12,500 nucleotides of DNA from Botryococcus braunii (GCA_002005505.1 KV908437.1:10001-22500), one strand, 5' to 3'. Numbered from the stretch's first letter, positions 1-8,647 are shown. Notes: generated by a model not told the origin, from the letters alone. Numbers and translations: made by a program.

Positions 1-380
1 GCGTGTCCGACCTTTAGCGCAGGAGAAAGGCCTATCACCGTTGCCTGTTCGACCTTCAGCGCAGTCAAAACGCGCCTTACCGTCTTCAAGCCTATTCTTT
101 CCAAGCCTTGAGCTGTAACCTACCTTAACAGCCTGTAAGTTGTCACCAAAGGCCAGTAATAAGGTTTCACGACTTGCAGTAGCAATGACGGTCCACCTTT
201 TCCCTAGTCAAGGTCTTCTGCTGGTAATTGTCGAAAGAGTGGTAACTTTATAATTGTGAAAAGTGGTTAGTTGAAAGTGCCAACGTTCAGAAACTTCCAG
301 TGAACATCCAAAGTCTGAACTTGAAACTCGTCTGGAACCTGGGTCCACAGGCGTGTGCCTTTTCTGAGGGCCCGGCCCAT
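1..380. other. No gene seen; moderate-GC non-coding stretch
   Basis: No reading frame here has a recognisable domain, and the longest open stretch on either strand is under 80 codons with unremarkable composition. A short sequence, CGACCTT(T/C)AGCGCAG, occurs twice about 40 bases apart near the left edge, which could be the end of a repeat array running off the window. I see no RNA gene and no promoter that I could defend. Confidence 0.6.
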
Positions 381-488
381 GTCGGTCGGTCACCGACCGA
401 CCCTGCTGGCAGTCGGCGAAGTGAGCCACTTTCAACTCGTCTTGAAGTGAGTCACTTCAACTTGGTCACTTGAAGTCTTCAAGTGACC
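381..488. repeat. Cluster of three palindromes, each with a 1-nt centre
   Basis: Three inverted repeats lie within 108 bases and each has a single unpaired central base. The first is GTCGGTCGGT/ACCGACCGAC (10-bp arms, 381-390 and 392-401). The second is TTGAAGTGA/TCACTTCAA (9-bp arms, 442-450 and 452-460). The third is GGTCACTTGAAG/CTTCAAGTGACC (12-bp arms, 464-475 and 477-488). The second and third share the word TCACTT(C/G)AA, so they look related by duplication or inversion. They could be protein-binding sites for a dimer or the fold-back tips of a degenerate transposable element. The arms are seen directly; any role is inference. Confidence 0.8.
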
Positions 489-811
489 CTCACACGCCGG
501 GCTGCGGCCTGCGGTCCCAAGGTCCTGTCATGAGGCTGACTAACAAGCCTATCTGTTGTAAAGGGCTGTGCATGTGTGCATCACCCGGCCCATGCGGGAT
601 GTAGAATATTTGAAGGATACGTAATCTGCAAAACCCTAATACATGGTCAAACATAGTCATACCTGGCCAATGCATTACATGATGTACCTAATAGAAACTT
701 CCAACATGAAATCACAAATGCTTGTGGTTCGGCCGAGGTACCTATTGGAATATTGCAGCCCCGTTGTCACCCTTTTATGCATCTCCAGCCAGATCAATCC
801 ACTTTGCGTCT
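489..811. other. No gene seen
   Basis: Mixed-composition sequence between the palindrome cluster and the first copy of repeat A. Open frames are short and carry no recognisable motif. I see no tRNA-like fold or microsatellite. Confidence 0.6.
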
Positions 812-909
812 CCTGCATAGACATGCTTCCCGAGCATTAACAATCAGGATACGGTAGAGGGCCGTAAGGCGCCACCATTCTACCGGAGACCAGAAGACTT
901 GAGTCTATT
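812..909 (+). repeat. Repeat family A, copy 1 (5'-truncated)
   Basis: This copy begins at CCTGCATAGACATGCTTCC and runs through the block that ends GACTTGAGTCTATTA. It lacks the first ~59 bases of the full unit and is joined head-to-tail to copy 2, with a period of about 154 bases. Inside it the 7-bp arms CGGTAGA and TCTACCG are conserved around a loop containing the palindrome GGCGCC. Substitutions relative to the other copies fall in the loop (GTAAGG against GTCAGG) and near the start, not in the arms. Confidence 0.85.
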
Positions 910-1066
910 ACAAAGCACATTAGCCTAACCAGCAACAACTAAGCAAACTAACCTACTAACATTTACCTGCATAGACGTGCTTCCCCAGCATTAACAAGCA
1001 GGAGACGGTAGAGGGCCGTCAGGCGCCACCATTCTACCGGAGACCAGAAGACTTGAGTCTATTACT
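907..1066 (+). repeat. Repeat family A, copy 2 (full unit)
   Basis: The full unit runs from ATTACAAAGCACATTAGCC to TTGAGTCTATTAC, about 157 bases. It contains a potential hairpin with arms CGGTAGA (1006-1012) and TCTACCG (1033-1039), and a short palindrome AGACTTGAGTCT near its end. It follows copy 1 directly; a third copy lies about 1.17 kb downstream. The unit has no coding potential and I do not recognise it as a named family. A non-autonomous transposable element or a satellite monomer are both possible. Confidence 0.85.
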
Positions 1067-1272
1067 GTTATGTTAAGAAATATTTATGCCTTTCCCTCAG
1101 TGGAGTAATAATGGCCAGCCCACAGATGACGACAATATCAGTTAGTGAGGTGGACAGAACCCTAAGTTCTGCCAGGCAATACATGGATTTGAACATAGAC
1201 AATCGTAACGCAGGTTACAGACACGTTTGAAGAAAGAAGGTTTTGTGGTGCGTGCACGGTTGGGCAAGGCAC

Positions 1273-1413
1273 TTGGTTGGAACAATTGTGGCACTACGGG
1301 TGTCTCCGAAACTGTTGCTAACCAGTCCTTGCATACATATGTCCCTTGTCTACTTCACAACGCACAAGTAGAAGGGACATCGTCTGACACCCTCCGTGCC
1401 GCCACCACGCAGG
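1273..1413 (+). repeat. Repeat family B, copy 1
   Basis: A 141-base unit starting TTGGTTGGAACAATTG and ending GCCACCACGCAGG is repeated at 1909-2052 with few differences. It includes an imperfect inverted repeat, 1339-1355 against 1366-1380, whose outer arms ATGTCCCTT/AAGGGACAT are perfect and whose inner part pairs after a 2-base bulge, with a 10-base loop. It lies inside an open frame of 78 codons on the plus strand that has no recognisable domain; I treat that frame as chance. Confidence 0.85.
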
Positions 1414-1751
1414 TAACTTATCGTGTATTAGATTCCTGGTTGAGTTATGTAGATAAACTCTAATGAAACATGCTAGATATATGGAGTTAAGTTATGCTCA
1501 TCGGACAGTGTATTGAGCCTTCTCTGAGTGAGAGCAGGTTAGGCTGATTTAAACTGTTTGAATACTTTGATAATTACATAAGAGGAGATCACCCCCCGCA
1601 CCACAGAAGCCAGCGCTGCTGGCATGGAAACAGTCACCCCTGTAACCTAAACTCGAACGCCCACCCCCCATAGGGTAATCGCGCCGCCAACTGCCGCCCA
1701 ATAGCCCGGGCAATCGCAAAGCTGATGCGCCGATGCGTAGAAAACCAGACA
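1414..1751. other. No gene seen between the repeat B copies
   Basis: This stretch separates copy 1 of repeat B from the 27-bp minisatellite. It contains an AT-richer part (1440-1580) and a C-rich part (1590-1720). Open frames extend across it on the minus strand only because the downstream minisatellite has no stops in several frames. I could not support a coding call. Confidence 0.55.
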
Positions 1752-1866
1752 AGGTCTTCATCCGCACTGAAGCACTGCGCACTGAAGCACTGAAGGTCTT
1801 CATGCGCACTGAAGCACTGAAGGTCAGCATGCGCACTGAAGCACTGAAGGTCTTCATGCGCACTGA
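1752..1866. repeat. 27-bp minisatellite, about four units
   Basis: Units of the form GCGCACTGAAGCACTGAAGG plus TCTTCAT repeat with a 27-base period; one unit has TCAGCAT in place of TCTTCAT, and the first part has an extra partial unit of 15 bases. The internal words GCACTGAAG and CACTGAAGG show a nested shorter periodicity. Because 27 is a multiple of three, open frames persist through it on both strands as 9-residue repeats; this is a by-product of the period and not evidence of a protein. Confidence 0.85.
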
Positions 1867-1908
1867 GCTGTTTCGTCTCGTTAGGAGAGAAGAAAGCTAT
1901 TGTAACAT

Positions 1909-2052
1909 TTGGTTGGAACAATTGTGGCACTACGGGTGTCTCCTAAACTGTTGCTAACCAGTCCTTGTATACATATGTCCCTTGTCTACTTCACAACGCA
2001 CAGTTAGAAGGGACATCGTCGTCTGACACCCTCCGTGCCGCCACCACGCAGG
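1909..2052 (+). repeat. Repeat family B, copy 2
   Basis: Near-identical second copy of the 141-base unit at 1273-1413. It has a 3-base insertion (CGT duplicated in CATCGTCGTCTGAC) and a change in the right arm of the hairpin (AGTTAG instead of AAGTAG) that weakens the inner stem, while the outer arms ATGTCCCTT/AAGGGACAT stay intact. It is followed within 25 bases by copy 3 of repeat A, so families A and B are found next to each other. Confidence 0.85.
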
Positions 2053-2076
2053 ATACTCCAAGCTCAGAGTATATTA

Positions 2077-2232
2077 ATTACAAAGCACATTAGCCTAACC
2101 AGCAACAACTACGCAAACTAACCTACTAACATTTACCTGCATAGACATGCTTCCCAAGCGTTAACAAGCAGGAGACGGTAGAGGGCCGTCAGGCGCCACC
2201 ATTCTACCGGAGACCAGAAGACTTGAGTCTAA
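2077..2232 (+). repeat. Repeat family A, copy 3 (full unit)
   Basis: Full-length copy starting ATTACAAAGCACATTAGCC and ending GAAGACTTGAGTCTA. It differs from copy 2 at only a few positions (for example ACGCAAAC for AAGCAAAC and AAGCGTTAAC for CAGCATTAAC). The hairpin arms CGGTAGA/TCTACCG and the GGCGCC loop palindrome are unchanged. The homology stops immediately after the TTGAGTCTA end, which marks one boundary of the unit. Confidence 0.85.
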
Positions 2233-2960
2233 AGTAATCCCCCTCGTCAATGCAAGTAAACACTACATGCACATATCGGACCTAGACCACAACTGTCAGT
2301 ACCTATGCTCTGGGTACCGAGCATTAGATTCGGCCCCAAGCCTCGATGCAAAGGATTGACCGACACCTCACGCTTCGGACGGGTTCACCGACTCGGTCAG
2401 ATCAACTCACGATCGATATGAGGTTCAAAGGCAAGTAACATGCGCAGCTAACTCAGAAGGTGCTCTAAGCAATTCGGAGACAACACCACTTGGATTGAGT
2501 TGCTCCGATTAGTCTTTGAACACCGTAGTAAGCATAGGGAACATCGAGAGTGTCCTAATCAGTCTATAGGCACACCCCCAACTATACACTGGCCCTCTAC
2601 GGGCCAGTGACGTCACTTCACACATCCACACGCAAACACGGTGGGAATTCTCAACATACAAATTCTCCACTGATCAGTGGCTCATGAGCCCCATGGGGGC
2701 GCATTTCCCAACAGTACCATCGACGATTCACAGCCTGAAGAGGGCTAGCGATGACGTCAGCCATATCAGACACACCCTGTGAACACCCCCAACCCTCACA
2801 AGCACGTATGTCGTACTTCACACAGATATCAACAAGGTACCAGACCATTGCAATTAGAGCTTCTTGAACCCTCCGTAATTTCGTGGCCTGCACTCCCTCA
2901 CTCGTTGCCCCACGTCCGTGTGATCTGCAAAGATCCAAAGGTGTTAGATTAATCATAAAT
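2233..2960. other. No gene seen; one 9-bp hairpin at 2587-2609
   Basis: The only structure I can point to is CACTGGCCC/GGGCCAGTG with a 5-base loop at 2587-2609. A minus-strand open frame of about 100 codons spans 2651-2956, but its composition and lack of motifs do not support a gene. No poly-A, long terminal repeat or tRNA-like end could be identified. Confidence 0.55.
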
Positions 2961-3085
2961 GATGACTATACTCACAAGTATATCATCCATGTACTTAATC
3001 AGTTTGACCAAGACATACATAGTCGACAGTGTCAAACTGATGAACAATTCACGTATAGCAATTGCTTCCACAGAAGTTACTCACA
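2960..3085 (-). pseudogene. Possible retroelement fragment with YMDDILV motif
   Basis: On the minus strand a stop-bounded stretch of about 43 codons contains KYMDDILV (around 2974-2997), which matches the active-site box of reverse transcriptases (Y-x-D-D followed by hydrophobics). Upstream in the same frame is TSVEAIAI, which loosely resembles the S-x-x-EAE-x-x-A box of Copia-type RNase H, a different domain. The two resemblances conflict in order, and there is no longer open frame around either. A decayed retrotransposon fragment is possible; chance is also possible. No long terminal repeats were found to support it. Confidence 0.2.
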
Positions 3086-3620
3086 ACAAGTGAGAGAGAA
3101 AGAAAGCAATTCACATGAGTCCATTCAGGAGTCGGCTTAACAAGCCAAAGAGATCGAATGATTGCCTTATGGTCCGGGTTCTCTGGCTATCTGTACTCAG
3201 ATCAGCGCGTGGGAAACGCGCTGTCCAGCACTGCTACTGGCCTTTTTCACGAACATTAGGACATGCTCAGGGTTCCTATCCACAGAATTCGGACCCTTAT
3301 CCTACAGTAACACATTTATTAACTCTAGATGCATGTCTTCCAGCCACTAAAGGCTGGAAGGTATTTACAGCCATAGAGTAAATATCTCTCAATGCATTAA
3401 TACTCATAGATTGATCGTTCATAGCCATTGTCAAGATGTCTTTACCTTGAGTTCATTGCTTGGTTAACTTACAGCTAATAATTACATGTGATTCTACCTT
3501 CACACACGCATGCACGCACGCACGTGCACGCACGCACCCACGTTAATTAACATGACATAATGAATTACAAAACCCAACAGTCCGTCTATCACTCAGCATA
3601 CACATATTTCACAGAAGAAG
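3086..3620. other. No gene seen; hairpins and a short CA/CG-rich tract
   Basis: A 9-bp inverted repeat CTTCCAGCC/GGCTGGAAG with a 6-base loop lies at 3337-3360, and a 7-bp one (CAGCGCG/CGCGCTG) lies near 3205-3224. A short alternating purine-pyrimidine stretch (about 3502-3537, ACGCACGCACG with CA steps) follows. Open frames here are under 90 codons and show no known domain. Confidence 0.55.
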
Positions 3621-4012
3621 CAATATGCAGGCTTGCTTCAAACAGCCGCATTTCCAACGACCAGCATCTCCAAACAGGATAGCTGTATCTGTTCTATACA
3701 TTTTCCCCCTCTCCCTTATTCGACTTTCAGTGTGCTACTATCGGTTGCCATCTGTCGCGGCAGTTGGAGCCAGCACAGGGGCCCCTGACGAAACTCCCTT
3801 ACGCAACAAGGCAACAAATACAAGCCTAAAGTGTCATCCTTCCAGCGGCGCCACAACAATGCGTCTCATCGGATCTCTACGTCTCAGGAACTCCAGCAAA
3901 GCGTTTCTTTGTTTGTTCGAATGAACTGCATAAATAGATCACGAGCTGTTTATGTCCCACACACTGGGGTCGCGGAGCCGGCAGTCTGCTGTCTCACGGA
4001 ACGCTTCCTGAA
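3621..4012. other. No gene seen
   Basis: This leads into the 62-bp satellite. A plus-strand frame of about 99 codons (3625-3924) has no family resemblance that I can see and no convincing splice or promoter context. Confidence 0.5.
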
Positions 4013-4330
4013 GGCCACTGGGAGCCGCATCACCCACTGCTGTACAAACTTGAAAGCGGTCACATCAGCAAGGGGCCACTGGGAGCCGCAACACCCACTG
4101 GCTATACATATTTGAAAGGGGCCACGTCAGCAAGGGGCCCACTAGGAGCCTCGCCACCCAGTGACTGTACATGTACATGTTTGAAAGCGGCCACGTCAGC
4201 AAGGGGCCCACTAGGAGCCTCGTCACCCACTGGCTGTACATATTTCGAAGGGGCCACGTCAGCAAAGGCACACTGAGAGCCCCATCACGCACTGACTGTA
4301 CAAATTTGAAAGGGGCCATGTCAGCAAGGT
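4013..4330. repeat. 62-bp tandem satellite, five units
   Basis: Units start at about 4013, 4074, 4136, 4205 and 4267, each beginning GGCC(C)ACT(G/A)(G/A)GAGCC and ending with CCACGTCAGCAAGG or a close variant. Spacings are 61, 62, 69, 62 and 62 bases; the 69-base unit carries a local ACATGT duplication. The core word CCACGTCAGC contains an ACGTCA element similar to CREB/bZIP-type sites, so the array holds several spaced copies of a potential bZIP site. The repeat structure is seen directly; the binding role is inference. Confidence 0.85.
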
Positions 4331-4440
4331 GCCACGTCAGCAAGAGGCACGTCCGGGAGGCGCCACATCAGGGAGGAGCCACGCCAGCGAGGAGGCACAT
4401 AAGCGAGGAACCATGTCAGCGAGGAGGCACATCAGCTAGG
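4329..4440. repeat. Degenerate ~16-bp tandem repeats derived from the 62-bp unit
   Basis: After the last 62-bp unit the sequence collapses to units about 14-18 bases long related to CCACRTCAGCGAGGAGG, roughly seven of them up to 4440. They look like amplification of the last 16 bases of the 62-bp unit. The left end of the candidate gene overlaps this array: the minus-strand stop codon at 4416-4418 and the last few codons before it lie within it. Confidence 0.75.
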
Positions 4441-4622
4441 TAGGGAGCATCCGGGAAGAGGGAGGCCTGCAGCGCCACAGCAAAGCTGGCCGCACTGGTC
4501 TGGGGCTCCAGAAGCCCCGGCGCTGCCTCAAAGAACGAAGCAAAGCGCTCCACGTGCGCCGTCACCAGAGGGCTGCTCACCACCTCCTCGAGCGAGTCCA
4601 GCTCCCCCCTGGCTGCCAGCAC
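4416..4622 (-). CDS. Exon i, terminal exon with stop codon
   Basis: The block reads VLAARGELDSLEEVV, then a leucine- and alanine-rich helical stretch with HVERFASFFEAAPGLLEPQ, and ends LADVPPR followed by TGA. The acceptor is GGGGGAGCAG before GTGCTGGC; an alternative GAGAAG acceptor 12 bases upstream is also in phase 0. The pyrimidine tract is weak, so the 5' boundary is the least certain part. The last few codons and the stop fall inside the degenerate 16-bp satellite, so the repeat appears to supply the C-terminus. The helical pattern is compatible with a HEAT/ARM-like solenoid, but that is a guess from composition. Confidence 0.5.
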   Translation of the reverse strand: MLAARGELDSLEEVVSSPLVTAHVERFASFFEAAPGLLEPQTSAASFAVALQASLFPDAPYLADVPPR

Positions 4623-5038
4623 CTGCTCCCCCACCTTCTCACCTCAGCGACACGTCAGCATGCCGTTCACCACCTCCAGACCTCCACTGCCGTGCCCTCC
4701 CCTTGTTGTAAAGAGCTACCTTCATACAACTTTCACCAAACCTCCAGTCCATCTTAATTTGAAGGCGATTTGTTTTTTGTATCATTTACGTCGTCACTCA
4801 AAATTTAACTTTGCCCCATTTTATCCCCGCTGCCGCACGGAAGCGTCTCGAATTCGCAAGGACAGCTGTCACCAGCAAAGGTCGTTTTAGGCACGTTCAC
4901 ATCCGACCCTGTCCCTTTCCCACTACCACCATGCTCGTTCAGTCCGACCCCATGCTCTTGCAGACACACTAGCTTGCACCTGGGCACCATGTGCTCGCGC
5001 ACGCTGTGAAAACATGCATAAGCAAGCCATCTCTCATC
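4623..5038 (-). other. Probable intron h-i, non-repetitive part
   Basis: Between the microsatellite block and exon i the minus strand has no stretch that I can defend as an exon. A frame reading VCLQEHGVGLNEHGGSG around 4900-4960 is open but lacks good splice sites. This span is best read as the 3' part of the intron between exons h and i. Confidence 0.45.
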
Positions 5039-5477
<439 letters not shown>

Positions 5478-5646
5478 CTGCGCAGTCATATTTGTCACTA
5501 TCGTCACTTACCAGCCGTCCGGAACCTTCCTTGCACACGTGGGGCAGCTCGGCACAATGGTAAAAGAAAGTTCCACCCCAAAAAGGACCCGTACGAGTTG
5601 TGAAGTGTGTGATTGTGCAAGCAAGGGGGTTGACGACCCCGCGTAC

Positions 5647-6117
5647 CCAGAGGGGAGACTCCTGCACGTGGGGGCTGAAGGAGGCCAGCTCGGGGCACAG
5701 GACGGTTTTCAGAAACGCGGAAACTGCAAAGGCTGCCAGGCCCAGCGCAGCCAGCGTGTCTGCAGCCACCTCGCTGCCGTACGCCTCCAGAGCGGCAAGT
5801 GCCACCCGCTCTGCCTCGGCCGCCCGCCGAGCAGCAATGCCTCCTCCGAGGACCTTTTTGAAGCCGTCCGCAATGCGCGAAGCGACCCCCTGGTGCGCCT
5901 TGGAGGCCCCAGCGCCCATCTGGGGACCGTCCGGAACCCCTGGGTCCCCTGGAGGGACCGAGGGTCCCGCACCTGGCGCCGCTTGGGCCTTGTCCCGGTC
6001 CAGGAGGCTCCGCAGACGCTCCTTCATCTTCCCCATGGTCCCCGCTCCGTCCCCTAGCCCCTGCGGGACCGCCCCCACAAGCCCCTTCAGGGCATGCGTG
6101 GGATATGCCTCCTGGCG
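5647..6117 (-). CDS. Exon g, longest exon block (157 codons)
   Basis: This is the best coding stretch in the window. From the acceptor TCAACCTTTCAG it reads RQEAYPTHALKGLVG, then a charged segment MGKMKERLRSLLDRDKAQ, a Pro/Gly linker (about residues 48-70), a basic/Ala helical region (RIADGFKKVLGGG, then AARRAAEAERVALAALEAYG) and a hydrophobic stretch AADTLAALGLAAFAVSAFL at about residues 121-139, which could be a membrane helix or a buried core helix. It ends SPHVQESPLW before GTACGC. The flanking introns are 174 and 169 bases. The internal ATG at MGKMKERL is a possible alternative start. No family is recognised. Confidence 0.65.
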
Positions 6118-6164
6118 CTGAAAGGTTGAGAACCTAGGTTCCTGAAAGGTTGAGAACCTAGGTT
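6118..6164 (-). repeat. 24-bp tandem duplication of the exon g acceptor
   Basis: A unit of 24 bases (6118-6141) is repeated at 6142-6164, with only the last base differing. On the minus strand each unit contains GGTTCTCAACCTTTCAG, a branch-point-like CTCAAC plus a pyrimidine run and CAG. Because 24 is a multiple of three, use of the upstream copy would add eight residues, EPRFSTFQ, in frame before RQEAYP. Both acceptors therefore give a full-length product. Confidence 0.85.
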
Positions 6165-6291
6165 TACCATGAGACAGTAACACTGGCGAATGAGAGAGGA
6201 CAGAGGGAAGGGAAGGGACTGTGCCCTGGGCAGGCTACAAGGAGGGAAGAGCCCGGGGGACAAGCGTGCTCGAATCACCGAAGGGCATCAC

Positions 6292-6480
6292 CTGGTCAGA
6301 GGAGGGGGCAGCGTCAGCTCTCTCGTCGCCCCGCTCGGTTTTAAAGAGGCGGGCCCGCAGGCCCCCAAAGCGCTCTGCCAGATTGGGTCCCTCATGGGGG
6401 ACTGCCTGGGGGCCGCCCTCCTCTGCCCCTTCTCCCGCCGGGCCCCTCACTAGCTCGTCCTCCTCTTCACGGTTTGCCTC
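6292..6480 (-). CDS. Exon f, acidic exon (63 codons)
   Basis: It begins EANREEEDELVRGPAGEGAE after the acceptor AAATGCAG and continues HEGPNLAERFGGLRARLF, then KTERGDERADAAPSSDQ before GTGATG. Both boundaries are phase 0. The N-terminal half is strongly acidic and low-complexity (Glu, Gly, Ala), and the middle has a basic amphipathic stretch. It joins exon g through a 174-base intron, and exon e through a 1.2-kb intron that contains two CA tracts. Confidence 0.55.
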
Positions 6481-7350
6481 CTGCATTTGCTCAGCACCCG
6501 GTTTGTGGACCTCACCACGCACAAGTGAAGCACCATGGCTGCCAGCATGGGAGCATGGGCATATTCACGTGCTCATATCAAATCAAAGCGGTTTTGTAAG
6601 ATGGCTTATGTAATGCAAAACACAATGTGTCGAAGACGCATTGAAGTCTTTGTAACACATCAAATACTCGATATTGTTATAGGTGAGTAGATTCCCTTTT
6701 GATGAAAACAAAACAAGCCCCGGCCAGGAGCCCTCAAGATCATGCACGAACCCAGGGAGGGGTGTGGATGAGTCTCACAAGTTGGCTGACAATCGGTCAT
6801 CATGATGGGTGATGTGTAACGCTCAACTTCCAAGTTCATGGTAAGGTATGGGGAGAAGGACGAGCAGAGACGGACAACATGCTGTGTTCGGCTAAGAGCC
6901 ACAATAGGAACCTCTTACAATGTCACACATAATCTGGGGCGCCTGGGTACATGGTGCAAAGGGTACATGGTGCAAAGACCTAGAATCTGAAGCGCCTGGC
7001 AAACTCCTCCAAAACCAAATCTAAAACTAAAATAAAGGCCTCTCAATCAGAAAGGCCGTGATAAGAAACATAGGGACTCGTACACAATCAGCAAGGATGA
7101 GGACAAGAAATCCACCACCAGCAACAGCGACATCACACATTGCGGCCAACAGCTGCGGCGTTTACCGCTCCTGCTGCCAGCTGTTCTTGCTGTCCCAAGA
7201 AAGTGGTGCTGTTCTTGCAGGCTTGTTCCCTTTCTAGGTCCCCTTCTTTAGGCATTCCACATCGCTGCTATCACGACTGCTGACATGCTACCTCAGGCAG
7301 CAAACAGGGGAGGCAGCAAAGACAGATACACATCACATGCGCGCGCATGC

Positions 7351-7354
<4 letters not shown>
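6481..7354 (-). other. Probable intron e-f, non-repetitive part
   Basis: This stretch has lower GC than the exons and no open block with usable splice sites. It contains a perfect 16-bp tandem duplication, GGGTACATGGTGCAAA at 6945-6960 and 6961-6976. An 80-codon minus-strand frame at 6660-6902 has no motif that I can see and is left out. Confidence 0.5.
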
Positions 7355-7402
<48 letters not shown>

Positions 7403-7427
7403 GGAAGGGGGTAGCAGGGCACGCACG

Positions 7428-7508
<81 letters not shown>
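7355..7508. repeat. Two (CA)n tracts separated by ~22 bp
   Basis: The first tract is 7355-7398; an interruption reading GCACGGAAGGGGGTAGCAGG follows; the second is about 7421-7508, starting ACGCACGCACGC before pure CA. On the transcript strand these are (UG)n tracts inside intron e-f. A (GA)n/G-run region adjoins at 7510-7605. Confidence 0.95.
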
Positions 7509-7509
<1 letters not shown>

Positions 7510-7610
7510 GAGAGAGAGAGAGAGAGGGGGGGGGCGAGTGAGGGAGGGAGAGAGAGAGGTGGGGGGAGAGGAGGGGCAAGATTGGGGGGGGGGGGGGAGG
7601 GGGAGGAAGC
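7510..7610. repeat. (GA)n and G-run purine tract
   Basis: The plus strand is nearly pure purine: GAGAGAGAGAGA, then runs of 8, 6 and 14 G with AG-rich spacers, for about 100 bases. On the transcript strand it is a C/CU-rich tract. Several G-runs lie close enough to allow G-quadruplex formation on the plus strand; this is inference from composition. Confidence 0.85.
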
Positions 7611-7700
7611 ATGCCTTAGGCACGGGAGGTCGCTTCACCCGGATGTTCCAGAGGGGGCCTTGGCGGGGGTTGCCGCCGCCGTCGGGCTCGGCGTCCTCAC

Positions 7701-7874
7701 CCTCCCCCGCGCTGCTTGTGGCCTGCCCATGCGGGGCAGCATGCGCCAGACGCCCTCCTTGAGGCTGCTGGCAGCGCGCGCCTCGTCCGCCTCCGCCGCC
7801 ATGGCCTCTTCGTAGGCGCGCGCCCGCCTGCCCGTGTGCCGCACCCCCACCCACCCGGACGACAGGCTCGATGC
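7701..7874 (-). CDS. Exon e (58 codons)
   Basis: From the acceptor GGGGGCGGGCAG it reads ASSLSSGWVGVRHTGRR, then ARAYEEAMAAEADEARAASS, a Glu/Ala amphipathic helix, then LKEGVWRMLPRMGRPQAARG up to the donor AGG before GTGAGG, a good consensus 5' splice site. Both ends are phase 0. The charged helix followed by a Trp/Met-Leu-Pro segment looks like real protein, but I cannot name the family. A shorter version beginning at a second GGGCAG acceptor is possible, but it would break the phase. Confidence 0.6.
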
Positions 7875-7989
7875 CTGCCCGCCCCCGCGCCCCGCCCTTC
7901 ATGACCGTCTCAGCTCTCTTCAGTAGTTCGAGGGACGCACGGAGGGGGGAGGAGCGAGCGAGGGAGGCAGGGAGGGCGATGGTCACGAG

Positions 7990-8150
7990 TAAAGGTGACC
8001 GCAAGAGGGAGGCAGGCAAACAGAAGGGCAGGTTTTGTGTGTGTGTGGGGGGGGGGCAGGGGCAGGGAAACACAGAAAGAGAGAGGGAAGGGGGGGGGAG
8101 GGGCAGTAGCGGGAAAATTGGGGGTGGGGAAGGGGTAGCTCGCTGAGTGC
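7990..8150. repeat. GT/G-rich and purine low-complexity tract in intron d-e
   Basis: A short GTGTGTGTG with a following run of G (8037-8057), then an AG/G-rich purine block (8070-8140). No open frame with splice sites is present. On the transcript strand this gives C-rich and pyrimidine-rich sequence in the intron between exons d and e. Confidence 0.7.
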
Positions 8151-8206
8151 ATAGAAACTGTCAGGGTGGAATTGGCGACTCGGAAGAAGGGCAGGGAGAG
8201 GAGCAC

Positions 8207-8386
8207 CTCATTGTCGGTGGATGCGGAAGAGTTGCCCACGAAGGGGGCCAGTCTTTCCCGGATCCCGCGGGGTGCAGCCGGGGGGGATTCACTGGGGGCT
8301 GCGGGACCCGCCAGCTCCCCCGGGAGCAGTCCCTCGGGCCGGGGCGCCAAAGAGTGGCGCAGAGCCTGAACGCGGTCCGCCGCCAC
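8207..8386 (-). CDS. Exon d (60 codons, end uncertain)
   Basis: The acceptor is GGAGTTTTGCAG. The exon reads VAADRVQALRHSLAPRPEG, then a Pro/Ala/Ser-rich linker (SESPPAAPRGIRERLAP) and ends FVGNSSASTDNE before GTGCTC. A longer version ending after LLSLPFFRVANSTLT at 8159 (before GTTTCT) is also open and phase 0. I prefer the shorter one because GTGCTC also begins the preceding intron. The frame matches exons c and e without correction. Confidence 0.55.

Positions 8387-8647
<261 letters not shown>

Noticed and set aside
1227..1463. 78-codon plus-strand frame across repeat B copy 1
   Set aside because: Copy 2 of the same repeat does not keep the frame, and no domain is seen.
812..2232. Repeats A and B considered as a CRISPR array
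   Set aside because: Units are 140-157 bp with irregular spacing and no short regular spacers, and the window is eukaryotic.
2651..2956. 101-codon minus-strand frame
   Set aside because: No motif, no coding-like bias, no splice or start context.
5478..5511. A 34-base intron GTAAGT...GCGCAG
   Set aside because: The donor GTAAGT is good, but a 169-base intron from 5646 using the same acceptor is more usual in size, keeps frame and avoids a Cys/His-rich extension with little coding character.
7285..7815. Plus-strand frame with THTHTH followed by GGGRGG
   Set aside because: Microsatellite translation that continues antisense to exon e; no splice or start context.
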